Source: Chamaelirium japonicum
Taxonomy: Eukaryota; Streptophyta; Magnoliopsida; Liliales; Melanthiaceae
Reading direction: 5' to 3'
Length of the DNA stretch: 64,000 nt
NCBI GenBank assembly: GCA_947650365.1
Contig: CANTAL010000137.1
Location: forward strand, 558,001 to 622,000
Part shown: piece after piece, positions 52,409 to 64,000 of the stretch
Position numbering within the stretch: position 1 is the first letter of the stretch
Layout of the letters: every line of letters begins with the position of its first letter
Position numbers and translations under genes: made by a program
Notes under the pieces: model-generated
What the model saw: the letters and a program-made list of their open reading frames with translations, nothing else
Told to the model about the DNA's origin: nothing
The model's database searches: none

Positions 52409-52858
52409 ACGAATGAATCTGAATGAATTCAAATGGATCGTACGAATGAATTAGAATGGATACATTCGTGCGAATGTATTAGAATGGATCGTACGAATAA
52501 ATTATAATGGATCGTATGAGTGAATTAGAATGGATACATTCGTACAAATGAATTAGAATGGATCGTACGAATGAATTAGAATAGATCGTACAAATTAATT
52601 AGAATGGATCATGCGAATGGATTAGAATAGATCATACGAATGGATTAGAATGGGTCGTACGAATGAATTAGAATGGATCGTAAGAATGAATTAGAATGGA
52701 TATATTCATGCGAATGAATTAGAATGGATCATACGAATAAATTAGAATGGATCGTATGAATGAATTAGAATGGATACATTCTGGCAAATGAATTAGAATG
52801 GATCGTACAAATGAATTAGAATGGATACATTCGTACGAATGAATTAGAATGAATCGTA
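52409..52858 (+). repeat. Direct block
   Basis: 28-bp forms alternate with two to four 23-bp units. ATTCTGGCAAATG near 52778 is a private variant. Confidence 0.88.
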
Positions 52859-52927
52859 CGGCCCATTCTAATTCATTCGTACAATCCATTCTAATTCATT
52901 CATACGATCCATTCTAATTCATTCGTA
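52859..52927 (-). repeat. Three-monomer inverted block
   Basis: Starts CCCATTCTAATTC and ends TTCGTAGATCATACG. Confidence 0.85.
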
Positions 52928-53056
52928 GATCATACGAATGAATTAGAATCGATCGTACAAATGAATTAGAATGGATCGTATGAATGAATTAGAATGGATA
53001 CATTCGTGCTAATCAATTAGAATAGATTGTATGAATGAATTAGAATAGATATATTC
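52928..53056 (+). repeat. Short direct block
   Basis: Five units including a 28-bp form ATTCGTGCTAATC. Confidence 0.85.
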
Positions 53057-53137
53057 GTACGATCCATTCAAATTCATTCATACGATCCATTCAAATTCAT
53101 TCGCACGAATGTATCAATCCATTCTAATACATTCGTA
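53057..53137 (-). repeat. Short inverted block
   Basis: Three units with GAATGTATCAATCC. The same arrangement returns at 53524-53602. Confidence 0.85.
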
Positions 53138-53523
53138 AAAATGAATTATAATGGATCATACGAATGAATTAGAATGGATTGTACGAATAAATTAAAATGG
53201 ATCGTATAATAGAACGAATCGTACGAATGAATTAGAATGGATCGTATGAATGAATTAGACTGGATCGTACGAATGAATTAGAATGGATATATTCGTGCGA
53301 ATGAATTAGAATGGATCGTACGAATGAATTAGAATGGACCGTCTGAATGAATTAGAATGGATACATTAGTGCAAATGAATTAGGGTGGATGGTACGAATG
53401 AATTAGAATGGATACATTCGTGCGAATGAAATAGAATGGCTTAGTACGAATGAATTAGAAAGGACCGTTCGAATGAATTAGAATGGATACATTCGTACGA
53501 ATAAATTAGAATGGATACATTCG
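53138..53523 (+). repeat. Direct block, first of a tandem pair
   Basis: Contains the clipped unit GGATCGTATAATAGAACG near 53202. Much of its order is repeated in 53603-53994, so a duplication of about 0.47 kb took in the inverted piece before it. Confidence 0.87.
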
Positions 53524-53602
53524 TATGATCCATTCTAATTCATTCGTACGATCCATTCAAATTCATTCGTACGAATGTAACGATCCATTCTAATACATTC
53601 GT
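53524..53602 (-). repeat. Short inverted block
   Basis: Partner of 53057-53137, with GAATGTAACGATCC. Confidence 0.85.
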
Positions 53603-53994
53603 ACAAATAAATTATATTGGATCATACGAATGAATTAGAATGGATTGTACGAATAAATTAGAATGGATCGTATAATAGAATGGATCGTACGAATGAATTA
53701 GAATGGATACATTCGTGCGAATGAATTAGAATGGATCGTATGAATGAAATAGACTGGATCGTATAAATGAATTGGAATGGATATATTCGTGCGAATGAAT
53801 TAGAATGGATCGTATGAATGAATTAGAATGGATACTTTCGTGCGAATGAATTAGAATGGATCATATGAATGAATTAGAATAGATACATTCGTGCGAATGA
53901 ATTAGAATGGATCGTACGAATGACTTAGAATGGACCGTTCGAAAGAATTAGAATGGATACATTCATACGAATAAATTAGAATGGATACATTCGT
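53603..53994 (+). repeat. Direct block, second of a tandem pair
   Basis: Clipped unit GGATCGTATAATAGAATGG near 53667. 28-bp forms come every two or three units. Confidence 0.87.
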
Positions 53995-54282
53995 ATGATC
54001 CATTCTAATTTATTCGTACGATCCATTCTAATTCATTCGTACGATCCATTCTAATTCATTCGCACGAATGTATCCATTCTAATTCATTAGTACGATCCGT
54101 TCTAATTCATTCGTATGATCCATTCTAATTCATTCGTACGATCTATTATAATTCATTCATACGATCCTTTCTAATTCATTCGTACGATCCATTCTAATTC
54201 ATTCGTACGATCCATTCTAATACATTCGTATGATCCATTCTAATTCATTCGTACGATCCATTCTAATTCATTCGTACGATCC
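53995..54282 (-). repeat. Inverted block
   Basis: About 12 inverted units. It ends GTACGATCCGTGCGAATG. Confidence 0.88.
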
Positions 54283-54627
54283 GTGCGAATGAATTAGAAT
54301 GGATCATACAAATTAATTAGAATGGACACATTCGTGCGAATGACTTAGAATGGATCGTATGAATGAATTAGAATGGATCGTATGAATGAATTAGAATGGA
54401 TACATTCGTGCGAATGAATTAGAATGGATCGTATGAATGAATTAGAATGGATCGTACGAACGAATTAGAACGGATACATTCGTGCGAATGAATTTGAATG
54501 GATCGTACGAATGAACAAGAATGGATCGTACGAATGAATTAGAATGGATACAATCATGCGAATGAATTAGAATGGATCGTACGAATGAATTAGAATGGAT
54601 CGTATGAATGAATAAGAATGGATACAT
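54283..54627 (+). repeat. Direct block
   Basis: 28-bp forms near 54326, 54398 and 54473. A chance open frame lies on the opposite strand at 54442-54627. Confidence 0.89.
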
Positions 54628-57446
54628 CTAATTCATTAGTACAATCTATTCAAATTCATTCGTATGATCCATTCTAATTCATTCGTACGATCCATTCTAA
54701 TTCATTCGCACGAATGTATCCATTCTAATTCTTTCGTACGATCCATTCTAATTCATTCGTACGACCCATTCTAATTCATTTGCATGAATGTATCTATTCT
54801 AATTCGTTCGTACGATGCATTCTAATTCATTAGTACGATCCATTATAATTCATTCGTACGATCCATTCTAATTCATTCGCACGAACGAATGTAGCCATTC
54901 TATTTCATTCGTAAGATCCATTCTAATTCATTCGTACGATCTATTCAAATTCATTCATTTGATACATTCCAATTCATTCGTATGAATGTATCCATCCTAA
55001 TTCATCCGTACAATCCATTCTAATTCATTCGTACGTTCCATTCTATTTCATTTGTACGATCCATTCTTACTCATTCGTATAATCTATTCTAATTCATTCG
55101 GACGAATGTATCCATTCTAATTTATTCGTACGATCCATTCTAATTCATTCGTACGATCCATTCTAATTCATTCGTCCGATCCATTCTAATTCATTCGCAC
55201 GATCCATTCTTACTCATTGGTACAATCCATTCAAATCCATTCGTACGATCCATTCTAATTAATTCGTATGATCCATTCTAATTAATTCGTATGATCCATT
55301 CTAATTCATTCGTACGATCCATTCTAATTCATTCATACAATCCAATCAAATTCATTCTGTACGATCCATTCTAATTCATTCGTACGATCCATTCTATTTC
55401 ATTCGTACGATCCATTCTTACTCATTGGTACGATCCATTCTAATTTATTCGCACGAATGTATCCATTCTAATTCATTCGCATGATCCATTCTAATTCATT
55501 CGCACGATCCATTCTAATTCATTCGCATGAATGTATCCATTCTAATTCATTCATACAATCCATTCTAATTCATTCCGTACGATCCATTCTAATTCATTCG
55601 CTCGAATGTATCCAATCTAATCCTTTCGTACGATCTATTCTAATCCATTCGTACGATCCATTCTAATTCATTCGCATGAATGTAACCATTCTAATTCATT
55701 CATTTGATCCATACTAATTCATTCGTACGATCAATTCTAATTCATTAGCACGATCCATGCTAATTCATTCGTTCGATCAATTCGAATTCATTAGCACGAT
55801 CCATTCTAATTCATTCGTACGATCCATTCTAATTCATTCGCACGATCCATTCTAATTCATTCATAGGATCCATTCTAATTCATTCATACGATCTATTCAA
55901 CTCTTTCGCACGAATGTATCCATTCTAATTCATTCGTACGAATCCATTCTAATTCATTCGTACAATCTATTCTATTTCATTCGTACGATCCATTCTAGTT
56001 CATTCGTACGATCCATTCTAATTCATTCGTACGATCCATTCTAATTCATTCGTATGATCCATTCTAATTAATTCGTATGATCCATTCTAATTCATTCGTA
56101 CGATCCATTCTAATTCATTCATACAATCCATTCTAATTCATTCGCACGAATGTATCCATTCTAATTAATTCGTACGATCCATTCTAATTCATTCGTATGA
56201 TCCATTCTTATTCATTCGCACGATCCAGTCTAATGGATTCGCACGATCCATTCTAATTCATTCGCACGAATGTATCCATTCTAATTCATTCATACGATCC
56301 ATTCTAATTCATTCGTACGATCCATTCTAATTCATTCGTACGATCCATTCTAATTCATTCGTACGATCAGTTCTAATTCATTCACAAAATCTATTCTAAT
56401 TCATTCATACGATCCATTCTAATTCATTCGCACGATCCATTCTAATTCATTCGTACGATCCATTCTAATTCTTTCACACGATCCATTCTAATTCATTCGT
56501 ACGATCCATTCTAATTCATTCGCACGATCCATTCTAATTCATTCGTACGATCCATTCTATATCATTCATACGATCCATTCTAATTCATTCGTACGATCCA
56601 TTCTAATTCATTCACACAAATATATCCATTCTAATTCATTCGTACGATCCATTCTAATTCTTTCGCACGATCCATTCTAATTCATTCGTAGGATCCATTC
56701 TAATTCATTCGTACGATCCATTCTTATTCATTCGTATGATCCATTCTAATTAATTCGTATAATCCATTCTAATTCATTCGTATGATCCATTCTAATTCAT
56801 TCATACAATCCATTCTAATTCATTCGCACGAATCTATCCATTCTAATTAATTCGTACGATCCATTCTAATTCATTCGTATGATCTATTCTTATTCATTCG
56901 CACGATCCAGTCTAATTGATTCGCACGATCCATTCTAATTCATTCGTACGATCCATTCTAATTCATTCGCACGATCCATTCTAATTCATTCGTACGATCC
57001 ATTCTAATTCATTCATACGATCCATTCTAATTCATTCGTACGATCCATTCTAATTCATTCATACGATCCATTCTAATTCATTCGTACGATCCATTCTAAT
57101 TCATTCCCACGATCCATTCATTCACACGATCCATTCTAATTCATTTGTATCCATTCTATTTCATTCGCACGATCCATACTAATTCATTTGCGCAATCTAT
57201 TCTAATTCATTCGTACGATCCATTCTAATTCGTTCGTACGATCCATTCTAATTCATTCATACAATCCATTCTAATTTATTCACACGAATGTATCCATTCT
57301 AATTCATTTGCACGATCCATTCTAATTCATTCCTATGATCTATTCTAATTCATTCGTACGATCCATTCTAACTCATTCTAATTCATTCGTACGATCCATT
57401 CTAATTCATTCGTATATTCCATTCTAATTCATTAGCACGATCCATG
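54628..57446 (-). repeat. Long inverted block
   Basis: Includes GCACGAACGAATGTAGCC (a 4-base local duplication near 54889), ATGAATGTAACC near 55676 and a chance open frame at 55481-55666. GTATATTCC lies near 57412 just before the switch. Confidence 0.92.
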
Positions 57447-57470
57447 CTAATGAATTAGAATGGATCGTAC
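57447..57470 (+). repeat. Single direct monomer
   Basis: GCTAATGAATTAGAATGG runs into GTACGATCCAATC. It matches the lone direct unit at about 14484 and the switch that starts blocks 32904, 39621 and 46841. Confidence 0.86.
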
Positions 57471-58028
57471 GATCCAATCTAATTCATTCATACGATCCAT
57501 TCTTACTCATTCGTATGATCGATTCTAATTCAATCGTAAGAATCCATTCTAATTCATTCGTACGATCCATTCTAATTCCTTCGTACGATCCATTCTAATT
57601 CATTCGTACGATCCATTCTAATTCATTCGTACGATCCATTCTAATTCCTTCGTACGATCAATTCTAATTCATTCGTAAGACCCATTCTAATTCATTCGCG
57701 CAATCTATTCTAATTCATTCGTACGATCCATTCTAATTCATTCGTACGATCCATTCTAATTCATTCATACAATCCATTCTAATTTATTCGCACGAATGTA
57801 TCCATTCTAATTCATTCATACGATCCATTCTAATTCATTAATATGATCCATTCTAATTCATTCGTACGATCCATTCTAATTCATTCGTAGGATCCATTGT
57901 AATTTATTCGTACAATCTATTCTATTTCATTCATACGATCCATCGTTATTCATTCGTACGATCCATTCTAATTCATTCATATGATCCATTCTAATTCATT
58001 CGTACGATCCATTCTAATTCATTCATAT
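57471..58028 (-). repeat. Inverted block
   Basis: Resembles 14503-14900 in order. AATATGATCC near 57841. It ends ATTCATATTCGTGC. Confidence 0.9.
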
Positions 58029-58338
58029 TCGTGCAAATAAATTAGAATGGATCGTATGAATGAATTAGAATGGATCGTATGAGTGAATTAGAACGGATAG
58101 TACGAATGAAGTAGAATGGATCGTATGAATGAATTAGAATGGATACATTCGTGCGAATGAATTAGAATGGATCGTACGAATGAATTAGAATGGATCGTAC
58201 GAATGAATTAGAATGGATCGTACGAATGAATTAGAATGGATCTTATGAACGAATTAGAATGGATCGTACGAATGAATTAGAATGGATCGTACGAATGAAT
58301 TAGAATATATCGTGCGAATGAATTCGAATGGATCGTAC
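58029..58338 (+). repeat. Direct block
   Basis: GAGTGAATTAG, GAAGTAG and a 28-bp form in the same order as 22540-22630 and 26580-26650. It runs into a 931-type junction. Confidence 0.9.
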
Positions 58339-59003
58339 TAATTCATTCTAATTCATTCATACAATCCATTCTAATTCTTTCACACGATCTATTCTAATTC
58401 ATTCGTAGGATCCATTCTAATTCATTCGTACAATCAATTCTATTACATTTGTACGATCCATTCTTACTCATTCGTATGATCCATTCTAATTCATTCGTAC
58501 GATCCATTCTAATTCATTTGTACGATCCATTCTAATTTATTCGCACGAATGTATCCATTCTAATTCATTCGTACGATCCATTCTAATTCATTCGCACAAT
58601 CTATTCTAATTCATTCATACGATCCATTCTAATTCATTCGCACGAATGTATCCATTCTAATTCATTCATACGATCCATTCTACTTCATTCGTTCTATCCG
58701 TTCTAATTCACTCATACGATCCATTCTAATTCATTCATACGATCCATTCTAATTCATTCTAATTCATTCGTACAATCTATTCTATTTCATTCGTACGATC
58801 CATTCTTACTCATTCGTATGATCCATTCTAATTCATTCGGACGAATGCATCCATTCTAATTTATTCGTACGATCCATTCTAATTCATTCGTACGATCCAT
58901 TCTTACTCATTCGTATGATCCATTCTAATTCCTTCGTACGATCCATTCTAATTCATTCGCACGATCCATTCTAATTCTTTCATACAATCCATTCTAATTC
59001 TTT
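58339..59003 (-). repeat. Inverted block
   Basis: GTAGGATCC, TATTACATTTG and GGACGAATGCATCC units. Its order parallels 23100-23340 and 13903-14100. Confidence 0.9.
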
Positions 59004-60391
59004 CGTGCGAATGAATTAGAATGGATACCTTTGTGCATATGAATTAGAATGGATCGTACGAATGAATTAGAATGGATCATATTAATGAATTAGAATGGAT
59101 CGTACGAATGAATTAGAATGGATACATTCGTGCGAATGAATTAGATTGGATCGTGCGAATCAATTAGACTGGATCGTGCGAATGAATAAGAATAAATCAT
59201 ACGAATGAATTAGAATGGATCGTACAAATTAATTAGAATGGATACATTCGTGCGAATGATTTAGAATGGATTGTATGAATGAATTAGAATGGATCGTACG
59301 AATGAATTAGAATGGATCATACGAATTAATTAGGATGGATCATACGAATGAATTAGAATGGATCGTCCAAATGAATTAGAATGGATCGTACGAATGAATT
59401 AGAATGGATCGTACGAATGAATTAGAATGGATCGTGCGAATGAATTAGAATAGATCGTACGAATGAATTAGAATGGATACATTTGTGCGAATGAATTAGA
59501 ATGGATCGTACGAATGAATTAGAATGGATCGTATGAATGAATTAGAATGGATCGTACGAATGAATTAGAATGGATCGTGCGAATGAATTAGAATGGATCG
59601 TACAAATGAATTAGAATGGATAGTGTGAAAGAATTAGAATGGATCGTACGAATGAATTAGAATGGATCATGCGAATGAATTAGAATGGATCGTATGAATG
59701 AATTAGAATATATTTTGTGAATGAATTAGAACTGATCGTACGAATGAATTAGAATGGATCGTACGAATGAATTAGAATGGATACATTTGTGCAAATGAAT
59801 TAGAATGGATCGTACGAATGAATTAGAATGGATCGTATGAATGAATTAGAATGGATACATTCGTGCGAATGAATTAGAATGGATCGTGCGAATCCATTAG
59901 AATGGATCGTACGAATGAATTAGAATGGATCATACGAATTAATTAGAATGGATCATACGAATGAATTAGAATGGATCGTACGAATGAATTAGAATGGATC
60001 GTACAAATGAACTAGAATGGATCGTACGAATGAAATAGAATAGATTGTATAAATGAATTAGAATGGATTTGTACGAATGAATTAGAATGGATACATTCGT
60101 GCGAATGAATTAGAATGGATACATTCGTGCGAAAGAATTAGAATAGATCGTATGAATAAATTAGTATGGATCATATGAATGAATTAGAATGGATCGTGCG
60201 AATGAATTAGAATGGATCGTACTAATGAATTAGAATGGATCGTGCTAATGAATTAGAATTGATCGAACGAATGAATTAGAATGCATCGTACGAAAGAATT
60301 AGAATGGATATATTCGTGCGAATGAATTAGAATGGATCGTATGAATGAATTAGAATGAAATGTCCGAATGAATTAGAATGGATCATACGAA
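59004..60391 (+). repeat. Direct block
   Basis: TACCTTTGTGCATATG near 59027 and ATTCGTGCGAATGATTTAG near 59246. It ends ACGAATG|CATTCTAATTCC, the junction seen in copies A-C. Confidence 0.92.
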
Positions 60392-61436
60392 TGCATTCTA
60401 ATTCCTTCGTACGATCCATTCTATTTCATTCGTACGATCCATTCTATTTCATTCGTATGATCCATTCTAATTCCTTCGTACGATCCATTCTATTTCCTTC
60501 GTATCCATTCTAATTCACTCATATGATCCATTCTAATCCATTCGTACGATCCATTCTAATTCATTCGCATGAATGTAACCATTTTAATTCATTCATTTGA
60601 TCCATTCTAATTCATTCGTACGATCCATTCTAATTCATTCGTACGATCCATTATAATTCATTCATACAATCCATTCTAATTCATTCGTACGATCCATTCT
60701 AATTCATTCGTATGATCGATTCTAATTCATTCGCACTATCCATTCTAATTCATTCGTACGATCCAGTCTAATTCATTCGTATGATCCATTCATTCATACG
60801 ATCCATTCTAATTCATTCGTACGATCCATTCTAATTCATTCATACAATCCATTCTAATTCATTCGTACAATCCATTCTAATTCACTTATACTATCCATTC
60901 TAATACACTCATACGATCCATTCTAATTCATTTGCACGAATATATCCATTCTAATTCATTCGTACGGTCCATTCTAATTCATTCGTACGATCCATTCTAA
61001 TTCATTCATACAATCCACTCTAATTCTTTCACACGATCCATTATAATTCATTCGTAGGATCCATTCTAATTCATTCGTACAATCTATTCTATTTCATTCA
61101 TACGATCCATTCTTACTCATTCGTATGATCCATTCTAATTCATTCGGACGAATGTATCCATTCTAATTTATTCGTACGATCCATTCTAATTCATTCGTAT
61201 GATCCATTCTAATTCATTCGTACGATCCATTCTTACTCATTAGTATTATCCATTCTAATTCATTCGTACGATCCATTCTAATTCATTCGTACGATCGATT
61301 CTAATTCATTCGCACTATCCATTCTAATTCATTCGTACGATCCATTCTAATTCATTCGTATGATCCATTCTAATTTATTCGTTCAAATATATCCATTCTA
61401 ATTCATTCGTACAATCTATTCTAATTCATTCGTACG
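60392..61436 (-). repeat. Inverted block with copy D edge
   Basis: Opens like copies A-C (CCTTCG units, then ATGAATGTAACC near 60570). The left edge of the copy D match falls at 61391 inside it. Confidence 0.91.
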
Positions 61437-61847
61437 AATGGATACATTCGTATGAATGAATTAGAATGGATCGTACAAATGAGTAAGAATGGATCGTACG
61501 AATGAAATAGAATGGATTGCACGAATGAATTAGAATGGATCGTACGAATGAATTAGAATGGATCGTGTGAAAGAATTAGAATGGATTGTATGAATGAATT
61601 AGAATGGATCATACGAAGGAATTAGAATGGATCGTGCGAATGAATTAGAATGGATCGTACGAATGAATTAGAATAGATCGTACGAATGAATTAGAATGGA
61701 TCGTACGAATGAATTAGAATGGATCGTGTGAAAGAATTAGAATGGATCGTACGAATGAATTAGAATGGATCGTGCGAATGAATTAGAATGGATCGTACGA
61801 ATGAATTAGAATGGATCGTGCTAATGAATTAGAATTGATCGAACGAA
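61437..61847 (+). repeat. Direct block of copy D
   Basis: Equals 34757-35167 at offset 26,680. Confidence 0.93.
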
Positions 61848-62755
61848 TTCATTCTAATTCATTCAAACAATCCATTCTAATTCTTTCACACGAACCATTC
61901 TAATTCATTCGTACGTTCCATTCTAATTCATTAGCACGATCCATGCTAATTCATTCTAATCCATTCTAATTCATTTGTATCCATTCTAATCCATTCGCAC
62001 GATCCATTCTAATTCATTCGTACGATCGATTCTAATTCATTAATATGATCCATTCTAATTCATTCGTACGATCCATTCTAATTCATATGCACAAAGGTAT
62101 CCATTCTAATCCATTTGTAGGATCCGTTCTAATCCATTCGTACGATCCATTCTAATTCATTCGTACGATCCATTCTAATTCATTCGCTCGAATGTATCCA
62201 TTCTAATCCATTCGTACGATCCATTCTAATCCATTCATACGATCCATTCTAATTCATTCGCATGAATGTAACCATTCTAATTCATTCATTTGATCCATTC
62301 TAATTCATTCGTACGATCCATTCTAATTCATTCGCACGATCCATTCTAATTCATTCATAGGATCCATTCTAATTCATTCGTACAATCCATTCTAACTCTT
62401 TCACACGATCCATTCTAATTCATTCGTATGATCCATTCTAATTCATTCATACAATCCATTCTAATTCATTCGTACGATCCATTCTAATTCACTCATACGA
62501 TCCATTCTAATACATTCATACGATCTATTCTAATTCATTTGCACGAATATATCCATTCTAATTCATTCGTACGATCCATTCTAATTCCTTCGTACGATCC
62601 ATTCTAATTCATTCGTACGATCTATTCTAATTCATTCGTACGATCCATTCTAATTCATTCGTACGATCCATTCTAATTCCTTCGTACGATCCATTCTAAT
62701 TCATTCGTACGATCCATTCTAATTCATTCGTACAATCTATTCTAATTCATTCGTA
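61848..62755 (-). repeat. Inverted block of copy D
   Basis: Equals 35168-36075 at offset 26,680. CATATGCACAAAGGTA lies at 62084-62099. Confidence 0.93.
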
Positions 62756-64000
62756 CGAATGGATACATTCGTGTGAATGAATTAGAATGGATCGTACGAA
62801 TGAGTAAGAATGGATCGTACGAATGAAATAGAATGGATTGCACGAATGAATTAGAATGGATCGTACGAATGAATTAGAATGGATCGTGTGAGAGAATTAG
62901 AATGGATTATATGAATGAATTAGAATGGATCATACGAATGAATTAGAATGGATCGTACGAAGGAATTAGAATGGATCGTACGAATGAATTAGAATGGATA
63001 GTACGAATGAATTAGAATAGATCGTACGAATGAATTAGAATGGATCGTACGAAGGTATTAGAATGGATCGTACGAATGAATTAGAATGGATCGTATGAAT
63101 GAATTAGAATGGATACATTCGTGTGAATGAATTAGAATGGATCGTATGAATGAATTAGAATAGATTTTGTGAATGAATTAGAACAGATCGTACGAATGAA
63201 TTAGAATGGATACATTCGTGCGAATGAATTAGAATGGATTGTATGAATGAATTAGAATGGATCCAATGAATGAATTAGAATGGATGGTACGAATGAATTA
63301 GAATGGATATATTCGTGCAAATGAATTAGAATGGATCGTATGAATGTATTAGAATGGATCGTATGAGTGAATTAGAATGGATCGTGCGAATGAATTAGAA
63401 TGGATTGTATGAATGAATTAGAATAGATCGTACGAATGAATTAGAATGGATCATACGAATTAATTAGAATGGATTATACGAATGAATTAGAATGGATCGT
63501 ACAAATGAATTAGAATTAGAATTGATATATTCGTGCGAATGAATTAGAATGGATACATTCGTACGAAAGAATTAGAATAGATCGTATGAATGAATTAGAA
63601 TGGATCCTATGAATGAATTAGAATGGATCGTGCGAATGAATTAGAATGGATCGTACGAATGAATTAGAATGGATACATTCGTGCGAATGAATTAGAATGG
63701 ATCGGACGAATGAATTAGAATGGATCGTACGAATGAATTAGAATGGATCAAATGAATGAATTAGAATGGTTACATTCATGCGAATGAATTAGAATGGATC
63801 GTATGAATGAATTACAATGGATCGTACGAATGAAATAGAATGGATCGTACGAATGAACTAGAATGGATACATTCGTGCGAATGAATTAGAATGGATCGGA
63901 CGAATGAATTAGAATGGATCGTACGAATGAATTAGAATGGATAGTACGAATGAATTAGAATAGCTCATACGAATGAATTAGAATGAATCGTATGAATGAA
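62756..64000 (+). repeat. Direct block of copy D, open at the window edge
   Basis: Equals 36076-37320 at offset 26,680, including the 18-base insertion at 63506-63523, and continues beyond the window. Confidence 0.93.

Larger units (their letters stand above)
17006..64000. repeat. 23/28-bp satellite array, right of the LTR insertion
   Basis: This is the same satellite family, continuing in exact register after the inserted LTR and running to the window edge without any other sequence. Orientation changes often, and blocks of several kilobases are duplicated within it (see copies A-D). Every monomer carries a GATC and usually a CGTACG or a one-base derivative, so GATC-cutting enzymes should give a 23-bp-spaced ladder. 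I see no coding sequence, no RNA gene and no second transposon. Both array ends lie outside the window. Confidence 0.97.
61391..64000. repeat. Copy D: 2,610-bp duplicate of 34711-37320
   Basis: A constant offset of 26,680 bp holds from 61391 to the window end. All lines I aligned are identical, including private marks of copy A such as GTACAAATGAGTAAG, CGATCGAT, GAAGGTATTAG and GAATTACAATGG. Left of 61391 the sequences differ at once. Copy D descends from copy A or the reverse, not from copy B, and probably continues past the window. Confidence 0.88.

Noticed and set aside
54442..54627. 61-codon open frame on the - strand, and a similar one at 55481-55666 on the + strand
   Set aside because: Both are repeat translations with no independent support.
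1..64000. CRISPR array
   Set aside because: The repeat has no unique spacers: monomers abut each other directly, orientation flips, and the array is tens of kilobases long.
1..64000. Human-type GGAAT satellite II/III
   Set aside because: GAATG occurs twice per monomer, but the unit is a fixed 23/28-bp sequence with GATC and CGTACG boxes, not a degenerate pentamer run, and the inserted LTR looks plant-like.
1..64000. Telomere repeats, rRNA or tRNA genes
   Set aside because: No TTTAGGG/CCCTAAA runs and no rRNA or tRNA-like segment were seen; everything outside the LTR is satellite.

Overview
This window is almost entirely one satellite DNA array from a eukaryote. It contains no protein-coding gene that I can support. 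The basic unit is a 23-bp monomer: a 16-base core GAATGAATTAGAATGG followed by ATCGTAC. A second form of 28 bp carries five extra bases (ATACATTCGTGC in place of ATCGTAC). In the opening array, distances between successive 28-bp units are exactly 28 + 23n (235, 258 and 120 bp), so the phase is strictly kept.

The array is not a simple head-to-tail tandem. It is a mosaic of direct (+) and inverted (-) blocks from one monomer to about 3 kb long, with roughly 75 orientation switches. The same switch junctions recur at distant places. Inversions therefore came first and were later copied as parts of larger units. The largest unit I can trace is a tandem higher-order repeat of about 6.7 to 7.2 kb: copy A near 32.83-39.55 kb, copy B near 39.55-46.77 kb, and a truncated copy C near 46.77-47.64 kb. 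A 2,610-bp stretch of copy A (34711-37320) recurs at 61391-64000 with no length change and no difference in any line I aligned. The most broken-up part is 52.1-54.6 kb, where orientation flips every 70-450 bp.

The only non-satellite DNA is a GC-rich insert at 16243-17005. It starts TGTTGGGGG, ends CCCCCGAACA and is flanked by GAATG on both sides. Removing the insert and one GAATG restores an unbroken monomer. This is a 763-bp solo LTR of an LTR retrotransposon. Its 3' part has a TGACTTGAGCGTCGGAGG motif and a pyrimidine tract ending TTGCAGGT, which I associate with LTRs of flowering-plant (mainly eudicot) Ty3/gypsy-type elements. A plant nuclear genome, in a heterochromatic satellite domain, is therefore the best guess. 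The species and the chromosomal position (centromeric, subtelomeric or knob) cannot be read from the sequence, and I saw no telomere repeats.

Each 23-bp unit has two CpG sites (TCGTACGA) in otherwise A/T-rich DNA. The commonest monomer variants are transitions at exactly those sites, as expected from decay of methylated cytosine. Block boundaries below were read by eye and are good to about 10 bp, partly because many junctions are palindromic.
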